64,000 nt of DNA. It comes from Halomonas socia (GTDB taxonomy: Bacteria; Pseudomonadota; Gammaproteobacteria; Pseudomonadales; Halomonadaceae). Below, in pieces: positions 8,911 through 18,146 of this stretch (position 1 is its first letter; each line of letters begins with the position of its first letter). The notes under the pieces were generated by a model. The model did no database searches. It was not told the DNA's origin and worked only from the letters and a program-made list of their open reading frames with translations. The stretch lies in NCBI RefSeq assembly GCF_010977575.1, contig NZ_CP048812.1, forward strand, positions 4,464,001 through 4,528,000, in the 5' to 3' direction. A program made the translations under genes and the position numbers.

Positions 8911-10305
8911 ATGTCCACACCGACCTATGATGTCCTGATCGTGGGAGGCGGCGTATCCGGCACCGCCCTTCTGTATGAACTGGCTCGCTACACCGACCTC
9001 AAGGCCATCGGCCTGGTCGAGAAGTACGATCACGTGGCGATCGTCAATTCGCACGGCCGCAACAACAGCCAGACGATCCACTGTGGCGACATCGAGACCA
9101 ACTACACCCTCGACAAGGCCAAGGTGACCAAGCGCACCGCGGGCATGGTGGTCAACTTCGCCACCAAGCTGGTGCCCGAGGTACGCGACAAGATCGTCTA
9201 CAAGTATCCCAAGATGGTGCTCGGCGTCGGCGAGCACGAGTGCGACTTCCTGCGCAACCGCTTCACCAAGTTCAAGGAGCTGTTCCCGCAGATGCGCCTG
9301 CTGGAGCGCGACGACATCGCCGAGCTGGAGCCCAAGCTGGTCGAGGGGCGCCCCTCCGAACAACCGATCGTGGCCATGGGCTCCACCGACGAATACACCG
9401 CGGTGAACTACACCACGCTCTCCGAGGCATTCGTCGAGGAGGGCCGCAAGAGCGCCGACGCCAAGGGCATGGCCTACGACGTCCACCTCTCCACGGCGGT
9501 GGAAGACATCCAGCAGGACGGCGAGCTGTTCACGGTCAAGACGCCCAACAAGGGCACCCTCAAGGCGCGCTACGTGGTGGTCAGCGCCGGCGGCCACTCG
9601 CTGCTGTTCGCCCACAAGATGGGCTACGGCCTGGACAAGTCGTGCCTGCCCATGGCCGGCTCCTTCTACTTCACGCCCAAGGTGCTCAACGGCAAGGTCT
9701 ACACCGTGCAGAACGAGAACCTGCCCTTCGCCGCGGTACACGGCGACCCGGACGTGCTGGTCGAGGACAAGACCCGTTTCGGCCCCACCGCGCTGATGCT
9801 GCCGCTGCTCGAGCGCTATAACGGCAAGACCTTCTTCGAGTTCGTCAAGGTGCTGCGCCTCGATCGTAACGTGATCAAGGCGCTGTGGGACCTGATGAAG
9901 GTGCGCGACATCCGCCGCTACATCTTCAAGAACTTCCTGTTCGAGGTGCCGGTGCTGCGCGAGCGGCTGTTCCTCAAGGACGTGCAGAAGATCGTGCCCA
10001 GCCTTAGCGTCAAGGAGGTCAGCTTTGCCAAGGGCTTCGGCGGGGTGCGCCCGCAGTTGATCGACAAGCAGCAGAAGAAGCTGGTGATGGGCGAGGCCAA
10101 GATCAACCCGGGCACCGGCATCGTGTTCAACATGACCCCGTCGCCGGGCGGCACCAGTTGCCTGGGCAACGCCGAGAAGGACATGTACCTGGCTCAGGAA
10201 TTCCTCGGCTTCAACGTCGACAAGGAGGCCTTCGAGCGCGATCTGCTGACCGGCGAGATCCCGCTCACCGACCTCGAGCGCCCGGCGGCCAGCTCGCTGA
10301 TGTAA
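8911..10305 (+). CDS. mqo: Malate:quinone oxidoreductase (FAD-dependent)
   Basis: Membrane-associated flavoprotein that oxidises malate to oxaloacetate and passes electrons to quinone, an alternative to NAD-dependent malate dehydrogenase. The 464-residue protein starts with a Rossmann dinucleotide motif GGGVSG (12-17), has the HGRNNSQTIHCGDIETNY region and a FAD-binding C-terminal end. It is clearly shorter than the E. coli enzyme (about 548 residues) and belongs to the shorter form; related FAD dehydrogenases share the fold, so the malate assignment rests on overall similarity. It stands alone between two strong terminators. Confidence 0.8.
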   Translation: MSTPTYDVLIVGGGVSGTALLYELARYTDLKAIGLVEKYDHVAIVNSHGRNNSQTIHCGDIETNYTLDKAKVTKRTAGMVVNFATKLVPEVRDKIVYKYPKMVLGVGEHECDFLRNRFTKFKELFPQMRLLERDDIAELEPKLVEGRPSEQPIVAMGSTDEYTAVNYTTLSEAFVEEGRKSADAKGMAYDVHLSTAVEDIQQDGELFTVKTPNKGTLKARYVVVSAGGHSLLFAHKMGYGLDKSCLPMAGSFYFTPKVLNGKVYTVQNENLPFAAVHGDPDVLVEDKTRFGPTALMLPLLERYNGKTFFEFVKVLRLDRNVIKALWDLMKVRDIRRYIFKNFLFEVPVLRERLFLKDVQKIVPSLSVKEVSFAKGFGGVRPQLIDKQQKKLVMGEAKINPGTGIVFNMTPSPGGTSCLGNAEKDMYLAQEFLGFNVDKEAFERDLLTGEIPLTDLERPAASSLM

Positions 10306-10331
10306 GCCTGCCCCGCCCTGCGCACTGCGAT

Positions 10332-10366
10332 ACATGCCCCGGCTCCGGCCGGGGCATGTCGTTTCT
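10332..10366 (+). terminator. Rho-independent terminator after mqo
   Basis: Perfect 12-bp stem, ACATGCCCCGGC at 10332-10343 and its complement at 10348-10359, with a 4-nt loop TCCG, followed by CGTTTCTC. It lies 26 bp past the mqo stop. Confidence 0.85.
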
Positions 10367-10441
10367 CGCGGCCGGTTTGCGCTATGCTAGGCTGCGCTTG
10401 ATTAGCGTCACCCCTCTCTATCGACTCACCAAGGAAGGCTC

Positions 10442-11578
10442 ATGGTCGTGCGGCGCCCCTCTACCCCGTTTCTGCTGGCCCTGGCCTGCGGCCTGGCGCT
10501 GCTGGCGTGGATGCTGTTTGGTGACCTGCAGCGCTTCAGCGCCGAGGCGCCGGAGGCCGAACCCGCTGGCGACGCGACGCTGTCACGCGTCGAGGTGCAG
10601 CGCAGCGAGGCCCAGCCCTTTGCGCCGCAGCTGACCACCCAGGGTCAGCTCGGCGCCTGGCGCGACATCGAACTGCGGGCGCGCCGCGAGGGCCAGGTCG
10701 AGGCGCTGCCGGTGGCCCAGGGCGAGCGAGTCGAGGCCGGCCAGACGCTGCTCGAGCTCGACCGTGAGGATCTGCCCGCCCAGCTGGCCCGCGCCGAGGC
10801 CGACCTGGAACTGGCCCGTGCCGAGCTCGATGGCGCCGACCAACTGCGCCAGCGCGACCTGGTGTCGCGCACCGAGCAGCTGCGCCTGGCCGGCGCCGTG
10901 GCCGGCGCGGTGGCCGAGGTCGAGCAGTTGCGCCAGATGCTCGAGCATACCCGCCCCACAGCGCCCTTCGCCGGCACCCTCGACCAGCTCGATATCGACC
11001 CCGGCGCGACGCTGCAGGTGGGTGAGGTCTATGCCCGCCTGGTCGACGATACCCAGCTGCGCGCCACTGCCCATATCGCCCAGCGCGACGCCCTCGACCT
11101 CGCGCCCGGCCTGCCGGTCAGCGTGCGCCTGCTCGACGGCAGCAGCCTCGATGGCGAACTCAGCTACGTGGCCAGCCGCGCCGATGAGGGCACCCGCAGC
11201 TTTGCGGTGGAGGCGCGCCTCGACAATCCGCAGCGCCGCCGCCTGGCCGGCGCCAGCGCCAGCCTCAGCATCACCCGTGCCGAGCGGCCCGCCCACCGCC
11301 TGTCGCCGGCGCTACTGGTGCTCGATGCCGATGGCCAGCTGGGCGTCTATGCGGTGGGCGACGACGACCATGTAGTGATCCATCCGGTGCAGCTGCTGGC
11401 CGCCGACAGCCGTCAGGCCTGGGTCACCGGCCTGCCCGACAGCGTCACCCTGATCACCCTGGGCGGCGGCTTCGTCAGTGCCGGCGAGCGGGTCGAACCG
11501 GTACCCGCCGAGGACGACGCCCTGCTCAGCGGCGACGACCTGCCGGAGGCGCCCGGCAGCGGCGGCGCGGTGCTCTGA
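10442..11578 (+). CDS. RND efflux periplasmic adaptor (membrane fusion protein)
   Basis: The 378-residue protein has an N-terminal membrane anchor (about residues 10-27) and then the HlyD/AcrA-type order: a barrel-sandwich half motif (REGQVEALPVAQGERVEAGQ), an alpha-hairpin rich in alanine, glutamate and leucine (about 105-165), the second lipoyl half (TAPFAGTLDQLDIDPGATLQ) and beta-barrel and membrane-proximal domains. AGGAAGG precedes the ATG at a good distance. It overlaps nothing but sits 1 bp from the RND pump gene, so the two form one operon. No outer-membrane TolC-type gene is adjacent, so the channel must be encoded elsewhere. Substrates are unknown. Confidence 0.88.
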   Translation: MVVRRPSTPFLLALACGLALLAWMLFGDLQRFSAEAPEAEPAGDATLSRVEVQRSEAQPFAPQLTTQGQLGAWRDIELRARREGQVEALPVAQGERVEAGQTLLELDREDLPAQLARAEADLELARAELDGADQLRQRDLVSRTEQLRLAGAVAGAVAEVEQLRQMLEHTRPTAPFAGTLDQLDIDPGATLQVGEVYARLVDDTQLRATAHIAQRDALDLAPGLPVSVRLLDGSSLDGELSYVASRADEGTRSFAVEARLDNPQRRRLAGASASLSITRAERPAHRLSPALLVLDADGQLGVYAVGDDDHVVIHPVQLLAADSRQAWVTGLPDSVTLITLGGGFVSAGERVEPVPAEDDALLSGDDLPEAPGSGGAVL

Positions 11579-11579
11579 T

Positions 11580-14500
11580 ATGCGAACCTTGATCGAGGCG
11601 GCCCTGCAGCGGTCGCGCACTACCCTGTTGCTGCTGGCGTTTCTGCTGCTGGCCGGCAGCGCGGCCTACCAGGCGATTCCCAAGGAAGCCAACCCCGACG
11701 TCGCGATCCCCATGATCTACGTCTCGCTGAGCCTCGAGGGTGTCAGCCCCGAAGACGGCGAGCGACTGCTGGTGCGGCCCATGGAGCAGGAGCTGCGCTC
11801 GATCGTCGGGGTGCGCAAGATGACCTCCCAGTCCAGCGAGGGCCACGCCTCGGTGACGCTGGAGTTCGACGCCGGCTTCGATGCCAACCAGGCCCTGGCC
11901 GACGTCCGCGAGCGAGTCGATATCGCACGCAGCTCGCTGCCCGACGAAGCCGACGAGCCGCGGGTGATGGAGGTCAACGTGGCACTGTTCCCGGTGCTTT
12001 CGATCGGCCTCTCCGGCGCACTGGAAGAACCCCGGCAGTTGGCGGTGGCGCGTCAGCTCAAGGAGGAGATCGAGGGCATTCCCGAGGTTCTCGAAGTGGA
12101 AATCGGCGGCGAGCGCGAGGACCTGCTGGAGATCGTCGTCGACCCACTGGTGCTCGACAGCTACGGCGTCGACTTCGACAGCCTGTTCAACATGGTCTCG
12201 CGCAACAACCGCCTGGTGGCCGCCGGCAGCCTGGATACCGGCGCCGGGCGCATGGCACTCAAGGTGCCCGGGGTGATCGAACGCCTTGAGGACGTGATGG
12301 GCATGCCGGTCAAGGTCGAGCAGGACCGGGTGGTCACCTTCGGCGACGTGGCGCACATCCGCCCCACCTTCAAGGACCCCGAGGGTTTCGCGCGCATCAA
12401 CGACCAGCCGGCGCTGGTGCTGGAGATATCCAAGCGCGCCGGGGCCAATATCATGGCCACCGTGGGGTCGGTGCGCCAGCTGTTCGACGAGGCCGGGCCG
12501 CTGCTGCCCGACGGCCTCGAGATCACTACCATCATGGATGAGTCCGAGACCGTCGGCGACATGCTCTCGGAGCTGCTCAACAACGTGCTCACCGCGGTGG
12601 TGCTGGTGCTGATCGTGATCCTCGCGGTGATGGGACTGCGCGCCGCACTGATGGTGGGACTGACCATCCCCGGCGCCTTCCTTACCGGCATCCTGCTGAT
12701 CTGGGCGGTGGGCTATACCCTCAATATCGTGGTGCTGTTCGCGCTGATTCTGGTCGCCGGCATGCTGGTCGACGGCGCCATCGTGGTCAGCGAGCTGGCC
12801 GACCGCAACCTCAACGCCGGCCAGCCGCCCTCCGAGGCCTGGGCCGGGGCGGCCTCGCGCATGGCCTGGCCGGTGATCGCCTCCACCGCCACCACCCTGG
12901 CGGTGTTCGTACCGCTGATGTTCTGGCCCGGCGTGGTCGGCGAATTCATGAAGTACCTGCCGGCCACGGTGATACTGTGCCTGCTCGCCTCACTGGCCAT
13001 GGCACTGATTTTCCTGCCGACGCTCGGCAGCGTGGTGAGCCGCGGCCAGGCACGCCCCGCCGACAGCCGCGAGCCGCGCATCAGCCACGGCGGGCGCGCC
13101 TACCGACGTGCGCTGGGCTGGCTGCTGGCGCGGCCCGGCATGACACTACTCGCCGCCCTGGGCATCATGGCACTGGTGTATACCGGCTATGCGCGCTTCA
13201 ACCACGGGGTCGAGTTCTTCCCCAGCGTCGAGCCCGACAGTGCCCAGGTGCTGGTGCGCGCGCGCGGTGATCTCTCGGCGCTGGAGAAGGATGCCGTGGT
13301 GCGCCGCGTAGAGCGCCGCCTGGCCGGAATGAGCGAGGTCCAGGCGCTCTATGCACGCTCCTTCGCGGTGGCCAACGAGCAGATGGGACCCGACGTGATC
13401 GGCCAGTTGAGCTTTCAGTTCATCGACTGGCAGCAGCGCCGCCCGGCGAGCCGCATACTCGCCGAGATGCGCGAGCGCACCGCGGACCTGCCCGGCGTGA
13501 TCCTCGAGTTCCGCGAGCAGGAGCAGGGGCCCGCCGGCGGCAAGCCGATCGTGCTCGAGATCAGCGCCCAGGATCCGTCGCTTACCGACAGCGCGGTGGA
13601 CGAGCTGCGCGCCGCCATGGGGGAGCTGGGTGGTTTTCGCGATATCGAGGACAATCGCAGCCTGCCCGGGGTGGAGTGGCGCATCGAGGTCGACCGCGAG
13701 GCGGCGGCGCGCTTCGGCGCCGACGTGGCGGCAGTCGGCAGCGCGGTACAGCTGGTCACCACCGGCCTGCAGGTGGCCAGCTACCGCCCCGCCGAAGTCA
13801 CCGACGAGGTCGACATTCGCGTGCGCCTGCCTGAGGCGCATCGCTCACTGGACCAGCTGCAGGCAATGACCATCAACACCGAGCGCGGCCAGGTGCCGAT
13901 GAGCCACTTCGTCGAACTGACGCCGGCGCCCAAGGTCGGCAGCCTGCAGCGCATCGATGGCCGCCGCGCCATCACCCTGGAAGCCGACGTGGAGGCAGGC
14001 GAGCAGCCCGCCGAGCGCCTGCAGGCACTGGCCGGGGCCATGCAGGCCCTGCCCGACGGCGTGCTGGTCAATATCGCCGGCGAGCAGGAGGATCAGCAAG
14101 AGACCGCCCAGTTCCTGGTCAGCGCCTTCCTTGTGGCGCTGTTCTTGATGACGCTGATCCTGGTGACCCAGTTCAACAGCCTCTACCAGGCGGCGCTGGT
14201 GCTCTCGGCCATCGTGTTCTCCACCGCCGGGGTATTGATCGGCCTGCTGGTCAACGGCCAGCCGTTCGGTATCGTTATGGTGGGGATGGGCATCATCGCC
14301 CTGGCGGGCATCGTGGTGAACAACAACATCGTGCTTATCGATACCTACAACCAGCTGCGCCGCGACGGCCTGAGCAGCCCAGAAGCGGCACTGGAGGCCG
14401 GCGGCCTGCGCCTGCGGCCGGTGCTGCTGACGGCGATCACCACGGTGCTGGGGCTACTGCCGATGGTGCTCGGCATCAACGTCAACCTGTTTGCGCCGAG

Positions 14501-14645
14501 CCTCGGCATCGGCGCGCCGTCGACCCAGTGGTGGACGCAGCTGTCCAGCGCCATCGCCGGTGGGCTGACCTTCGCCACCGGACTGACGCTGCTGCTGACG
14601 CCGTGCATGCTGGTGCTGGGAGGTAAGATGTCATCGCGGCGGTGA
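11580..14645 (+). CDS. RND efflux permease (HAE1-type)
   Basis: Proton-driven inner-membrane pump of 1021 residues, the usual length, with twelve predicted membrane segments and two large periplasmic loops. Segment 4 reads AGMLVDGAIVVSELADR; the AcrB-type pair of aspartates is reduced to one (D followed by G), a variation seen in part of the family. The C-terminal half has the conserved ALAGIVVNNNIVLID and LRLRPVLLTAITTVLG segments. The ATG at 11580 is chosen over the longer open frame from 11478 because it begins the conserved amphipathic MRTLIEAAL helix directly after the adaptor stop. Confidence 0.92.
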   Translation: MRTLIEAALQRSRTTLLLLAFLLLAGSAAYQAIPKEANPDVAIPMIYVSLSLEGVSPEDGERLLVRPMEQELRSIVGVRKMTSQSSEGHASVTLEFDAGFDANQALADVRERVDIARSSLPDEADEPRVMEVNVALFPVLSIGLSGALEEPRQLAVARQLKEEIEGIPEVLEVEIGGEREDLLEIVVDPLVLDSYGVDFDSLFNMVSRNNRLVAAGSLDTGAGRMALKVPGVIERLEDVMGMPVKVEQDRVVTFGDVAHIRPTFKDPEGFARINDQPALVLEISKRAGANIMATVGSVRQLFDEAGPLLPDGLEITTIMDESETVGDMLSELLNNVLTAVVLVLIVILAVMGLRAALMVGLTIPGAFLTGILLIWAVGYTLNIVVLFALILVAGMLVDGAIVVSELADRNLNAGQPPSEAWAGAASRMAWPVIASTATTLAVFVPLMFWPGVVGEFMKYLPATVILCLLASLAMALIFLPTLGSVVSRGQARPADSREPRISHGGRAYRRALGWLLARPGMTLLAALGIMALVYTGYARFNHGVEFFPSVEPDSAQVLVRARGDLSALEKDAVVRRVERRLAGMSEVQALYARSFAVANEQMGPDVIGQLSFQFIDWQQRRPASRILAEMRERTADLPGVILEFREQEQGPAGGKPIVLEISAQDPSLTDSAVDELRAAMGELGGFRDIEDNRSLPGVEWRIEVDREAAARFGADVAAVGSAVQLVTTGLQVASYRPAEVTDEVDIRVRLPEAHRSLDQLQAMTINTERGQVPMSHFVELTPAPKVGSLQRIDGRRAITLEADVEAGEQPAERLQALAGAMQALPDGVLVNIAGEQEDQQETAQFLVSAFLVALFLMTLILVTQFNSLYQAALVLSAIVFSTAGVLIGLLVNGQPFGIVMVGMGIIALAGIVVNNNIVLIDTYNQLRRDGLSSPEAALEAGGLRLRPVLLTAITTVLGLLPMVLGINVNLFAPSLGIGAPSTQWWTQLSSAIAGGLTFATGLTLLLTPCMLVLGGKMSSRR

Positions 14646-14674
14646 AGGGCCGCCGCGGTCGCGTGAACAGTCGT

Positions 14675-15178
14675 TCAGGAAGTGGCGCGCAGGCTGGCTT
14701 CGGCGCCGGGCGGCGGCGAGTGGGCCGCGTGCAGGCGGCCGATCAGCTGGTCTTCGAGGGCGAACCGCTCGGTCAGCCCCTTGGCGAGACGATCCAGCCA
14801 GGCCGGCAACAGGCTCAGATTGTGCTGGCACTTTACCGGCGAGGCATAGTCGGCATCGAAGGAGAGTACCAGCTCGGTGGACATATCGAGGCGCTCGAGC
14901 AGACGCTCGGCGATCATCAGCGCCTCGTCGTCGTTGAAGGCCGAGGCCTCCTCGCGCAGCTGCGGGTAGATCTCGAAGTGACCAGCGCTGATATAGTCCA
15001 TCAACAGTTCGCTGAAGGTGTCGACCTGAGCCTTGGTCACCGCCTCGAGTTCGACGTCGCAGGCTTCCTGCAGTTCGACGAAGCTGACCAGCAGTTCGCG
15101 GCGCTGGTCGAGCCAGCGGTCGATCAGACGGTGAACGCCACCCCAGCGTTCCAGGGCCGTCTTGCAATCTTCGAGCAT
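14675..15178 (-). CDS. rsd: Regulator of sigma D (Rsd/AlgQ family)
   Basis: Anti-sigma-70 protein that binds the housekeeping sigma factor and favours alternative sigma factors in stationary phase. The 167-residue product is all-helical with the family pattern VHRLIDRWLDQRRELLVSF and LLMDYISAGHFEIYPQL. The ATG at 15178 is preferred to the open-frame start at 15253 because AGGGAGG lies 5 nt upstream and the family begins at this point. It is convergent with the RND gene, stops being 30 bp apart. Confidence 0.9.
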   Translation of the reverse strand: MLEDCKTALERWGGVHRLIDRWLDQRRELLVSFVELQEACDVELEAVTKAQVDTFSELLMDYISAGHFEIYPQLREEASAFNDDEALMIAERLLERLDMSTELVLSFDADYASPVKCQHNLSLLPAWLDRLAKGLTERFALEDQLIGRLHAAHSPPPGAEASLRATS

Positions 15179-15275
15179 GAGCGCCTCCCTTGCACATCCT
15201 GGCCCGTGATCAGGGCGGAAGGACAGACTCGCGCGACTGGCGAGTCGTGTCAATCCTCAATCGGCCTGATTCGTG

Positions 15276-15701
15276 TCAGCCGCGGTCGACGCGGAACATC
15301 AGCGTGAACGACATGTTCTCGTTGGGACAGAGCCGCGAGCTGCAGGCCTGGGGCTGGCGCATCTCCAGGTAGTAGGTGCCGGCGTCGAGCCGCTCGGCGA
15401 TGCGGAAATTGAAGCGCTCGCCGCTGTCGCGATCCTCGGCGATCAGCTGGCTGTCGGCGTCCAGCAGGCGGCCGTTATAGCCACCGGGCAGGCTGCGCAT
15501 GACCGGTGTGGTGGCGCTCAGAATGACGCTGGTGGGACGGTCGAGGGTGAAGCGGAACAACCTTGAACCGGAGGCCAGCTGGCCGTGATAGGTCTGGCCG
15601 GGGCGCAGCTCGGTGGCACGCTCCTGCTGCATGGCGGTGGTCGAGCAGGCCGCCACCAGCAGGGCGATGATCAACATCAGGGGAAGGGTCAGAAGGCGCA
15701 T
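15276..15701 (-). CDS. Small predicted lipoprotein of unknown function
   Basis: The 141-residue protein starts with a signal peptide and lipobox LVAAC, cysteine 19 being the predicted lipidation site. The mature part is probably a beta-sandwich: it has alternating hydrophobic strands such as SRLFRFTLDRPTSVILSAT and AGTYYLEMRQP, reminiscent of bacterial pre-peptidase C-terminal (PPC-like) domains, and a cysteine pair CSSRLC that could form a disulfide. It lies between rsd and dsbB on the same strand; I do not recognise a characterised homologue. Confidence 0.75.
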   Translation of the reverse strand: MRLLTLPLMLIIALLVAACSTTAMQQERATELRPGQTYHGQLASGSRLFRFTLDRPTSVILSATTPVMRSLPGGYNGRLLDADSQLIAEDRDSGERFNFRIAERLDAGTYYLEMRQPQACSSRLCPNENMSFTLMFRVDRG

Positions 15702-15795
15702 GCCAGGTTCCTTATCTCAGGGTTACCGAAAAGTGCATCTGGGTTGCCGAAGAAAACGATCACCCGCGGGTGAGGTGTCGAAACGGTAGCATATT

Positions 15796-16341
15796 TCAGC
15801 CGCCGCGCACCGCCCGAATGCCGCGTACCAGCATCGCCAGCGGCGCGACGGCCAGGATCACGAAACCGATCAACGTCCAGCCCGGCAGCGAGATGCCGAG
15901 GAACAGGAAGTCGATCTCGGCGCACTCGCCGGAGCCGGACAGCACCCTGGCCAACACGTCGCGCCATGGCAGGATGTCCATCATGTAGTCGAGCCCCGGG
16001 CCGCAGCTCGGCACCTGATCCGCCGGCAGCGACTGCAGCCACAGGTGGCGCCAGGCCACGCCGATGCCGCCCAACACCGCCACCAGCCCCAGGCCGCCAT
16101 ACACGATCATGCCGGCGCCGCGCGGGTTGTGCAGGGCCGCCACCAGCAGTACCGCTGCCGCCGCCAGGACCGCGACGCGCTGGAAGATGCACAGCGGGCA
16201 GGGCTCGAGCCCAACGCCGTGCTCGAGCAGCAGGGCCACGGCCATCATCAGGCCGCAGAAGACGAGCCCGGCAAGGCTCCATTGGCGCGCCGACAGCGCC
16301 TTGAGAGTTGAGGTCACGCGAGTTCCTCGAATGATGTCCAT
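15796..16341 (-). CDS. dsbB: Disulfide bond formation protein DsbB
   Basis: Inner-membrane oxidoreductase that re-oxidises periplasmic DsbA and hands electrons to quinone. The 181-residue protein has four membrane segments, the first periplasmic cysteine pair C48 and C51 (EPCPLC) and the second pair C113 (PSCGPGLDYM) and C140 (SGSGECAEI), all four catalytic cysteines being present. It precedes the lipoprotein gene and follows gshA; gshA beside dsbB joins two thiol-redox functions but they need not be co-transcribed. Confidence 0.95.
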   Translation of the reverse strand: MDIIRGTRVTSTLKALSARQWSLAGLVFCGLMMAVALLLEHGVGLEPCPLCIFQRVAVLAAAAVLLVAALHNPRGAGMIVYGGLGLVAVLGGIGVAWRHLWLQSLPADQVPSCGPGLDYMMDILPWRDVLARVLSGSGECAEIDFLFLGISLPGWTLIGFVILAVAPLAMLVRGIRAVRGG

Positions 16342-16366
16342 GTGGTTTGTTCAGACGCTGGCAGAA

Positions 16367-17992
16367 TCAGACGGCACGCGCCGCCCGGGGTTCACGTGCA
16401 CGGCTGAAATAGCCGTTGAGGAAGGCACTGAAGCTTTCGCTATCGGCGGCCTCGAGCTCGCCCTGCTGGCGATGCGAGGTCTCGATGAGCTCGTCGAGCA
16501 GCGCCCGGTGGGCGGCGTCCATCGGCTCGCCGCGGAACCGCTCGGCCTGCTCCCGGGCCAGCGCCAGCATCGCCTCGGCGAAGCTTTCCTGGGTCTCCTG
16601 GAGCCTGGCCATGACGCGCCCCGAGGGGGTCAGCGAGGGGTCATCGAGCAGCGGCGCCAGCCCGCGCACCGCAGCGCCGTGGGGGCTGCCCTCCTCGCGG
16701 ATGTCGAGCAGTTCGGCCACCGCCTCGAGCTCGGCGAATATCTCGGCCCCGCGCCCGGCCACCGAGCGCAGTTCGCCGTCGATGCTCAGGCGCATCGCCG
16801 GGTCACGGCCGCGCTCCACCACCAGGCGGCGGTTGTCGTCGAGGTGGTCGCACTCGTCGTCGGGGATCCATGGGCTGTCTGCCAGCAGGCACCACATCAG
16901 GAAGGTGTCCAGGAAGTGCATCTGGGCGGCATCCACGCCCAGCGGCAGAAACGGATTGAGATCCAGGCAGCGCACCTCGATGTACTCCACCCCGCGCGCC
17001 TCCAGCGCCTGACTGGGCGTCTCGTCGTGGCGCGCCACGCGCTTGGGGCGGATGTCGCTGTAGTACTCGTTCTCGATCTGCAGGATATTGGCGTTGAGCT
17101 GCTGCCACGCATTGGCCTGCCTGACGCCCAGCGACTGGTACGGCGCCCAGGGCGTGGAGATCGCATGGCGCAGGGTACCGACATAGTTCGACAGCGAATT
17201 GAAACAGATCTTGAGCTGCTCCTGCACCTTGTTCTGGTAGCCGAGCCCGGACATGCGCAGGGTGGTGGCATAGGGCGCCAGCAAGGTATCGCGGCCGTGG
17301 GCCTCGAGCCACTCGGGTGCAGGCTTGTCGTCGAGGAAGCTGCGGTCGATCGCCGGCGAGGCACCGAACAGGTACATCAGCAGCCAGCTGTTGCGGCGGA
17401 AGTGGCGAATCAGCCCGAAATAGCGGCTCGAGCGGTAGTCGGCGTCCGACGAGGCAGCGGCATCCGGCGCCTGGGGGTCCAGCTCGCGCAGCAGCGGCCA
17501 CAGATCGTCGGGTAGCGACACATTGTAGTGAACCCCGGCGATGGCCTGCATGATCCGTCCGTAACGCACGTCGAGCCCCTTGCGGTAGACGTGCTTCATG
17601 GTACCGATATTGGAACGGCCGTAGTCGGCGATCGGCACGCTGGCGTTCCCCGCGAGCCGTGCCGGCATGCTGGCCGGCCAGATCAGTTCATCACCCAGGT
17701 AGTGATAGCTGAAGCGGTGCAGGTCGCCGAGGAACGCCAGCGCGTCAACAGGCCGGCAGTAGACCGGCGTGATGTACTCGAGCAGCGCTTCGGAATAGTC
17801 GGTGGTGATATGCGGGTGGGTGAGCTTCGAGCCCAGCGCATGGGGATGCGGGGTCTGGACGATGCGGCCGGCAGCATCGACGCGCAGCCCCTCTTTCTCG
17901 ATGCCGCGGCGCAGGCGACCGATCTGGCCCTCGCGGGCCGGCGCCTTGAGCCGGGCGATGACGGAAGCGAGTTGCTCGGACAAGGTAAACAC
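16367..17992 (-). CDS. gshA: Glutamate-cysteine ligase, type 1
   Basis: First step of glutathione synthesis: ATP-dependent joining of glutamate and cysteine. The product (541 residues with the chosen start) matches the E. coli-type enzyme throughout, for example RRGIEKEGLRVD, ALGSKLTHPHITTDYSEALL, GVHYNVSLP and YIEVRCLDLNPF. The open frame runs up to 18082, but the family starts near VFTLSEQLASVIARL, which would use the GTG at 17992; no convincing Shine-Dalgarno sequence decides the matter, so the start is uncertain by about 30 codons. Confidence 0.9.
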   Translation of the reverse strand: MFTLSEQLASVIARLKAPAREGQIGRLRRGIEKEGLRVDAAGRIVQTPHPHALGSKLTHPHITTDYSEALLEYITPVYCRPVDALAFLGDLHRFSYHYLGDELIWPASMPARLAGNASVPIADYGRSNIGTMKHVYRKGLDVRYGRIMQAIAGVHYNVSLPDDLWPLLRELDPQAPDAAASSDADYRSSRYFGLIRHFRRNSWLLMYLFGASPAIDRSFLDDKPAPEWLEAHGRDTLLAPYATTLRMSGLGYQNKVQEQLKICFNSLSNYVGTLRHAISTPWAPYQSLGVRQANAWQQLNANILQIENEYYSDIRPKRVARHDETPSQALEARGVEYIEVRCLDLNPFLPLGVDAAQMHFLDTFLMWCLLADSPWIPDDECDHLDDNRRLVVERGRDPAMRLSIDGELRSVAGRGAEIFAELEAVAELLDIREEGSPHGAAVRGLAPLLDDPSLTPSGRVMARLQETQESFAEAMLALAREQAERFRGEPMDAAHRALLDELIETSHRQQGELEAADSESFSAFLNGYFSRAREPRAARAV

Positions 17993-18101
17993 CCCATGGC
18001 ATGGAAGGATGGGGCCCGGCCCCTCTTCGCTGATGAAACGGGACGAGCGTCGGGAAGCCCGCGACGCTCGCATAAGTGACACATTATGGTGCCTGGTCGA
18101 G

Positions 18102-18129
18102 ACCTTTCAAGGCGCTAGGCGTGAAAGGT
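18102..18129. terminator. Hairpin between tex and gshA
   Basis: Perfect 8-bp stem ACCTTTCA (18102-18109) and TGAAAGGT (18122-18129) with a 12-nt loop, 18 bp beyond the tex stop. On the minus strand, where it would act for tex, the U-run is missing; the T-run (GTTTTG) is on the plus strand. It may still mark the 3' end of tex mRNA. Confidence 0.4.
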
Positions 18130-18146
18130 GTTTTGCCAGCCGGGCA

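Noticed and set aside
8866-10335. 489-codon open frame on the minus strand
   Set aside because: It lies wholly antisense to mqo, whose protein is recognisable over its whole length; long antisense frames are expected in GC-rich genes.
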